From Acidobacteriota bacterium (GTDB lineage Bacteria > Acidobacteriota > Thermoanaerobaculia > Gp7-AA8): 64,000 nt of DNA. The DNA is taken from the NCBI GenBank assembly GCA_016184115.1, contig JACPDH010000052.1, forward strand, positions 1 through 64,000, read 5' to 3'. How positions within the stretch are numbered: position 1 is the stretch's first letter; every line of letters begins with the position of its first letter. The translations under genes and the position numbers were made by a program. The notes beneath the pieces were generated by a model. The model saw only the letters and a list, made by a program, of their open reading frames with translations, was not told where the DNA came from and ran no database searches. Positions 59,697 to 64,000 of the stretch are shown here, piece by piece.

Positions 59697-59939
59697 TCAA
59701 TAACTACGGTCTGTAACCGGAGAAGTCAAGGACGCAGGAAGGCCGACCTTCACCCGAGCGAGAAGCTCAGGCTCTTTGGCGAGTAACGCGTCGATTTCGG
59801 TGTGCAGAGCGTTGACGCACATTCCGCAGTCGGTGCCTGCGCCAGTGAGGGCTCCGAGCGCTTCGACCGTGATGTTTCCCGCTCGAACAAGCCGATGGAT
59901 CGTACGGTCGCTGACGCCCTTGCATGAACAGATGATCAT
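59697..59939 (-). CDS. bfd: bacterioferritin-associated (2Fe-2S) ferredoxin
   Basis: Supplies electrons to release iron from bacterioferritin. From ATG 59939 it is 80 residues with the BFD-type cluster Cys4-x-Cys6 (IICSCKGVSD) and Cys38-x2-Cys41 (GTDCGMCVNAL). The frame is open 11 residues upstream, but those overlap the operator-like repeat. It is co-directional with bfr. Confidence 0.9.
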   Translation of the reverse strand: MIICSCKGVSDRTIHRLVRAGNITVEALGALTGAGTDCGMCVNALHTEIDALLAKEPELLARVKVGLPASLTSPVTDRSY

Positions 59940-59955
59940 GATCTCGCTCGCGGCT

Positions 59956-59972
59956 TTGAGAACTAATCTCAA
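59956..59972. promoter_or_regulatory. TTGAGA-N5-TCTCAA inverted repeat upstream of bfd
   Basis: A perfect 6-bp inverted repeat 17 bases before the bfd start; the core also fits TGA-N9-TCA, the form of rhizobial iron-responsive (RirA) boxes. An iron-sensing regulator is plausible for this gene pair, but the regulator is not in the window. Confidence 0.4.
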
Positions 59973-60170
59973 CCATGGCCATATTCCAGCTCCCCTCCAC
60001 CGAAGTCAAGTGACCTCCGTCACGCCTCCTCCGGCTCTCGACGTCACGCCTCATCACGACCGACTGACGGTCCGCTTGCGTTACCTCGTCCACACACGCT
60101 CAAGGGGTAGAATCACCTCCGATCATTGAGCTTGACGGCTCGCACTTCTCCAAATCGAACTGAGGATTCC

Positions 60171-61193
60171 ATGAACGCCCGATGGATCGCTGCCCTCGTA
60201 CTCGTCACGTGTAACCTCTCGCTTCACGCCGCTGACGCCACGTCGCTCGAGACTCAGGTCAAGGAGCTGACGTCAAAAGTCGAGGAGCTCGAATGGAGCC
60301 TCGACCAGGTTCGAAAGTCGTCGGACGACGCGCTCTTCTGGCTCCGCCTCTCAGACGTCGCTGAAATCGACAAAGTGATCCTGGCTGGCCCGGGCAATCC
60401 GCGTGGTAAGGAGCGCTACGGGATCGACAACTCTCGCCATCCTCTCCGCATCTACCAGTACGTCTTCATTCCGAAGAAGCTCGATAGGTCGAAGAAGCAT
60501 CCGGCGATCGTTCTCTCCCACGGCGGCGTTCATGGCGACTTCGGCACGTACCACGTGCACATGGTTCGCGAGATGCTGGAGCGCGGCTACATCGTGCTCG
60601 CTCCCGAGTACCGCGGCTCGACCGGATACGGTAAGGCGATGTACGAGGCAATCGACTACGGCGGCCTCGAGAACGATGACGTCGTCGCCTGTCGCGACTG
60701 GGCCGTCTCCGAGCTTCCCGTCGACCCGAAGCGCATCGCGCTCGTCGGCTGGAGTCACGGCGGCATGATCTCGCTGATGGCGGGCTTCGATCACCCCGAC
60801 AAGTTCGCCTGCATCTACGCCGGCGTTCCCGTCTCCGACTTACTTACGAGACTCGGTTACCACGAGCGCAGCTACACCGAGCTCTTCGCCGCTGACTACC
60901 ATATCGGCAAGACTCCCACCGAGGATGTCGCGGAGTATCGACGGCGAAGCCCCGTCTGGAATGTGCACAAGCTGAAGCTTCCGCTCATGGTCACGTCGTC
61001 GACCAATGATCGCGACGTCAATGTCGTCGAAGTGGAGCAGCTCATCATCCACCTCAAGGCTGCGGGGAAGAGCTTCGAGCACAAGATCTACGAAGACGCT
61101 CCGGGGGGCCACAGCTTCGAGCGCATCGATACGACGTTCGCGCGCCACGTGCGGGACGATCTCTACGCGTTCCTTGCGAAACACCTCAATTAG
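60171..61193 (+). CDS. exported alpha/beta hydrolase, prolyl-oligopeptidase (S9)-like
   Basis: A 340-residue protein with a signal peptide (residues 1-22, ending SLHAADA), then a short coiled coil (LETQVKELTSKVEELEWSLD) and the hydrolase domain. The nucleophile elbow GWSHGG lies near residue 198, the acid in SSTNDRDVNV near 284, and His in GGHSF near 320. APEYRGSTGYGK is the S9 oxyanion segment. GAGGATT lies before ATG 60171; an in-frame TTG at 60126 is less likely. Convergent with the multihaem cytochrome, 14 bases between stops. Peptidase or esterase cannot be separated. Confidence 0.88.
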   Translation: MNARWIAALVLVTCNLSLHAADATSLETQVKELTSKVEELEWSLDQVRKSSDDALFWLRLSDVAEIDKVILAGPGNPRGKERYGIDNSRHPLRIYQYVFIPKKLDRSKKHPAIVLSHGGVHGDFGTYHVHMVREMLERGYIVLAPEYRGSTGYGKAMYEAIDYGGLENDDVVACRDWAVSELPVDPKRIALVGWSHGGMISLMAGFDHPDKFACIYAGVPVSDLLTRLGYHERSYTELFAADYHIGKTPTEDVAEYRRRSPVWNVHKLKLPLMVTSSTNDRDVNVVEVEQLIIHLKAAGKSFEHKIYEDAPGGHSFERIDTTFARHVRDDLYAFLAKHLN

Positions 61194-61207
61194 TGCCCGC
61201 AGGGGCG

Positions 61208-63187
61208 TCATGGAGGAGCGTCGGTCGCTCGCCGAAGCAGCTCGGGTCGAGCTGCAGCCGTCGCTCCATGACCTCTGTAGCGCTCCGCCTCGATCGGCTT
61301 CTTCGCCTTCTCGAGGGCGCGCACGATCGCGATGTAGGAGTCGGTCCGCCGCGGATCGCTCGAGAGCGCGCGCCGATAGGCGGCAATCGCCTCGGCGACC
61401 TGACCCTGACTGAATCGCGCCTCCCCCAAATGATGCCACGCAGCGGCAAACGTCGGTCGCAGCGCGAGCGCACGCTCGAAATAGGCAGCAGCCTCGCTCG
61501 GTCTTCCCATCGTCGCGGTCAGAAGGCCACGATTGAACAACGCCTCCTCCCGCGACGGATCGATCGCAATGGCGTCGTCGAGGAGGGAGAGACCCTCGTC
61601 CTTCTTGCCCAACGCCCAACGCGCGACTCCGAGCCACTCGATCGCCTGAGCGTTGCGGCGGTCGCTGCTGACGATCGACGAAGCGGTCGCCTCGAGCTCC
61701 GCGAATTTCCGCTGTCGCAACTGCGCCATCGCGAGGTCCATGTAAGGCTCGACGGAATCGGGCTTCCAGCTGGGGATCACTTGCCTGAGCTTCGCCAGTG
61801 CCTCGCGACTCGCCCCTCCCGTTGCGCGGAGAACCGCAATGGCGCGGTACGCGTCTCCCAAGGTGCCCTCTGGCGCGACTCCTCGATCGAGGAAGTGCAC
61901 GTCACCGACCGACGGATCGCGCTCATCGAGGGGCGCGCGCAGCTCGTCGCCACCCGGCACGCGTCGGATGAGATGATCGGTCATGACCGCGTGGACAACG
62001 TCCTGCGTCCTCCGCTTCGGCATGTGACACGCGACGCAATCCGCCTCAGCTTCGTCGTGCATTCCGCTGCACGACGCGAGCGCATGACATTCGCGGCATA
62101 CCTTCGCGTAATGCGCAGCGCGCTCCGCCGCAGGGACCTTTCGATGAGGGTCGTGACAGCTGAGGCACGAGAGCCGTCCCTTGCTCCGGAGAAAGCACCG
62201 ACTCTGCTCCAGCCTGTAGGGATGATGGTTGATCTCGAAGCGCTCCCCGCGCGGACGCCCGACCTCGTCGACATCGAGGCCGACCAGATACTCCGCGAGC
62301 TGCGTGCCTGGGCGAAAGGCGTAGACGTCATTCCCTAACCTGCGAATGCCGGGAAGCGCGACCGCCGGTTGCATGTGGCAGCCGTAGCAAATGTCGCGAG
62401 TGCGACTTGGCGCAATCCCCGCGGGATTCACGATCGCAAGCTTCGCCTGGTCATCGTTGCCGTCGAGGGCGCCGCGCACGTGGTTCGCGCCCGGTCCGTG
62501 GCAACGCTGGCAGCCGATGCCGTGCGGTAGCGTTTCAGGGAACGACTGCGCTCGCCAGTATCCGCGCGTGTCCCGTTCGATCTCCGGATACGCGTTGTGG
62601 CAAAACATGCATTCGTGCCTAACGCGACGAGTCACGCCGTCGTGATCGGCACGGTCATACCCCGGCGCCATTCCCCACTGCTTCGTTTCCGCATACCAGG
62701 CAATCGGAAGCTGATAGATCTCACCGTTGGGCGCCGCGTAGAGATACGTCCTCGCATGGTTCCCCGATCCCAGGATCCAGGTGACCTCCTGCTCGAGTAG
62801 ATTGATCGGCCGCCCGTCCTTTGCGAGCTGCCAGCGCCGGAACAGGAGCTTGCCGTCGCGCTTTCGCATCTCGAAGTGCTGCCCCGACTTCTCGTGAACG
62901 TATGGCGTTCCGTCAAACGACTCCACCTCCGCCGCGTCAGCAGGAGAGGCAAACGAGCGTGCCATGCCCACTTCCCGGTAACTCTCCGCCAGGTCTGAAT
63001 GGCATTCCGCACACGCTCCATCGGCAACATAGCCCGGAGCGGAACCCGTTGTCTCACGAAGACCGAGCGATTCGAGCGGATCGGTCGCGGGCTGCGCGGC
63101 CGCTGGCGTGCCAAACACGATCGCAAGCGTGGCGCAGAGCGCGATCGCGCAAATCACGAATCGCCGACCGTCTTTCACGTGTCTCAT
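61208..63187 (-). CDS. exported heptahaem cytochrome c with C-terminal TPR domain
   Basis: A 659-residue periplasmic protein from ATG 63187. The signal peptide spans residues 1-32 (GTPAAAQPA). Seven CXXCH sites (CAECH, CMFCH, CQRCH, CYGCH, CLSCH, CRECH, CVACH) fall within about residues 55-390, plus a degenerate CSGMH between the last two. Segments such as KGRLSCLSCHDPHRKVP and ITGLGANHVRG-like GPGANHVRG are cytochrome c554-type. From ~430 to 640 there are at least four TPR units (AQAIEWLGVARWALGKKDEG; EALFNRGLLTATMGRPSEAA; AAAWHHLGEARFSQGQVAEA). It lies 44 bases after the sigma-54 activator gene on the same strand. A TACACT box precedes the ATG by 11 bases. Haem-TPR fusions are frequent in Acidobacteriota; function is unknown. 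Confidence 0.85.
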   Translation of the reverse strand: MRHVKDGRRFVICAIALCATLAIVFGTPAAAQPATDPLESLGLRETTGSAPGYVADGACAECHSDLAESYREVGMARSFASPADAAEVESFDGTPYVHEKSGQHFEMRKRDGKLLFRRWQLAKDGRPINLLEQEVTWILGSGNHARTYLYAAPNGEIYQLPIAWYAETKQWGMAPGYDRADHDGVTRRVRHECMFCHNAYPEIERDTRGYWRAQSFPETLPHGIGCQRCHGPGANHVRGALDGNDDQAKLAIVNPAGIAPSRTRDICYGCHMQPAVALPGIRRLGNDVYAFRPGTQLAEYLVGLDVDEVGRPRGERFEINHHPYRLEQSRCFLRSKGRLSCLSCHDPHRKVPAAERAAHYAKVCRECHALASCSGMHDEAEADCVACHMPKRRTQDVVHAVMTDHLIRRVPGGDELRAPLDERDPSVGDVHFLDRGVAPEGTLGDAYRAIAVLRATGGASREALAKLRQVIPSWKPDSVEPYMDLAMAQLRQRKFAELEATASSIVSSDRRNAQAIEWLGVARWALGKKDEGLSLLDDAIAIDPSREEALFNRGLLTATMGRPSEAAAYFERALALRPTFAAAWHHLGEARFSQGQVAEAIAAYRRALSSDPRRTDSYIAIVRALEKAKKPIEAERYRGHGATAAARPELLRRATDAPP

Positions 63188-63231
63188 TGGAGACAACGAG
63201 TGTAGACGATCGGGAGGAGAAAACTGCTCGG

Positions 63232-64000
63232 TCAGTCGATGTGCAGTTCCCGCATACGCCGCCAGAGGGTAGTTCGGCTCATGCCGAGCTCTTTCGCGGC
63301 TTCCATGCGATTCCACCGAACTCGCTCGAGCGTCTGACGGATTCTGCGCTCCTCGGCGAGCTCTCCAGCTTCGGACGATCGTGTCTGCTCGCGCTCGAGC
63401 TCCTCGCCTCCCGACTGCGCGGCGCGCGGGTGAACGATCTCGTCCGGGAGATCCTCGATCTGAAGCGTCTGTCCCTTCCCGACCGAGACCGCATACTCGA
63501 GTGCATTCTCGAGCTCGCGAACGTTCCCGGGCCACGGATAATCGAGCATCGCGCGGAGGGCGTCAGGAGAGAATTGCAGGTCACGGCCGTGCCTCCCCGC
63601 GACGCGATGGAGCAGGTAGCGCGCGAGCGGCTCGATGTCTTCTCGCCTGTCTCGAAGCGGCGGAATCTCGATCGGAACGACGCGGAGTCGATAGAACAGA
63701 TCCTCACGGAAACGTCCTTCGGCGACCGCGCGACGAAGATCGACGTTCGTCGCAGCGACGATCCGTGCGTCGGTCTCGATTGAGCGTGATTCCCCCACGC
63801 GCTCGAAGCGTCGCTCCTGCAGGACGCGGAGGAGCTTCACCTGCAGCGGGAGCGGCAGATCGCCGATCTCGTCGAGAAACAGCGTGCCCTTCGCCGCGGC
63901 CTCGAAGCGTCCCACGCGGTCACGGATCGCACTCGTGAATGCTCCGCGTACGTGCCCAAAGAGCTCGCTTTCGAGCAGCTCGCTCGGAAGTGCGCCGCAA
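63232..64000 (-). CDS. sigma-54-dependent transcriptional activator (5' end outside window)
   Basis: The C-terminal ~256 residues of an NtrC-family enhancer-binding protein, open to the right edge. Seen are the sigma-54 contact loop as GAFTSA (usual GAFTGA) after ELFGHVR, Walker [13 protein letters not shown], the arginine-rich sensor region ([21 protein letters not shown]), the [18 protein letters not shown] block, and a C-terminal Fis-type helix-turn-helix ([19 protein letters not shown]). The sensor domain lies beyond the edge, so the signal is unknown. It lies upstream of the heptahaem-TPR gene and 4 kb from the sigma-54 operon it may control. Confidence 0.93.
   Translation of the reverse strand, partial: CGALPSELLESELFGHVRGAFTSAIRDRVGRFEAAAKGTLFLDEIGDLPLPLQVKLLRVLQERRFERVGESRSIETDARIVAATNVDLRRAVAEGRFREDLFYRLRVVPIEIPPLRDRREDIEPLARYLLHRVAGRHGRDLQFSPDALRAMLDYPWPGNVRELENALEYAVSVGKGQTLQIEDLPDEIVHPRAAQSGGEELEREQTRSSEAGELAEERRIRQTLERVRWNRMEAAKELGMSRTTLWRRMRELHID

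Overview
The window is GC-rich, densely packed chromosomal DNA from a diderm (LPS-type) bacterium. It carries Lpt, Lol and arabinose-5-phosphate isomerase genes, RpoN with a PTS-Ntr-type cluster, multihaem cytochromes, a periplasmic molybdopterin oxidoreductase operon and ELWxxDGT-repeat and S55-peptidase exported proteins. A c-di-AMP (ydaO-type) riboswitch, HprK in a diderm, and a haem-binding-TPR fusion together suggest an Acidobacteriota-like (Holophagae/Thermoanaerobaculia type) or similar deep-branching lineage. That placement is inference; no rRNA is present.

Layout. 1-2.5 kb: a chemotaxis receptor (cut by the left edge), divergent from a short-chain prenyl diphosphate synthase. 2.6-7.5 kb: a c-di-AMP riboswitch with its own promoter and intrinsic terminator, then tRNA-Phe, rnc and a divisome-type envC-ctpA-yibQ run in which the EnvC and CtpA catalytic residues are missing. 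7.6-15.3 kb: exported S55-domain and beta-propeller proteins, then a DppABC-like importer without ATPases. 15.3-22.5 kb: coaD, a TPR protein, polyprenyl synthase, YajQ, LolA, a small unknown, KdsD-like isomerase and a single-chain LptF-LptG fusion. 22.6-24.2 kb: parAB. 24.3-36.7 kb: one long minus-strand run, lptC/A fusion-lptB-rpoN-hpf-hprK-rapZ-(53-codon ORF)-EIIA-HPr-EI-cupin-coiled coil-miaB-DUF151 nuclease, with many 4-base overlaps. 36.8-48.0 kb: recJ, accA, an unknown gene, a thioredoxin-TPR protein, priA, family-4 UDG, coaBC-rpoZ-gmk-yicC. 48.2-51.4 kb: a large exported ELWxxDGT repeat protein and a decayed coding remnant.

51.4-59.0 kb is the most distinctive region: a six-gene minus-strand respiratory operon (Tat-exported molybdopterin oxidoreductase, four-cluster ferredoxin, NrfD-type membrane subunit, outer-membrane beta-barrel, small exported protein, eight-haem cytochrome) ending in a terminator. 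Its upstream region has a good sigma-54 -24/-12 element and, about 100 bp further out, GTTGCAAC inverted repeats like enhancer-binding-protein sites. rpoN is in the window, and a sigma-54 activator gene lies at the right edge next to a second multihaem cytochrome. The catalytic molybdopterin gene is split by an exact 11-bp tandem duplication; removing one copy restores a 741-residue protein. 59.1-61.2 kb: bacterioferritin and its ferredoxin, and an exported alpha/beta hydrolase.

Across the window many start codons lie only 6-10 bases after a -10 hexamer, so leaderless or near-leaderless transcription seems common, while the respiratory operon genes have clear Shine-Dalgarno sequences.
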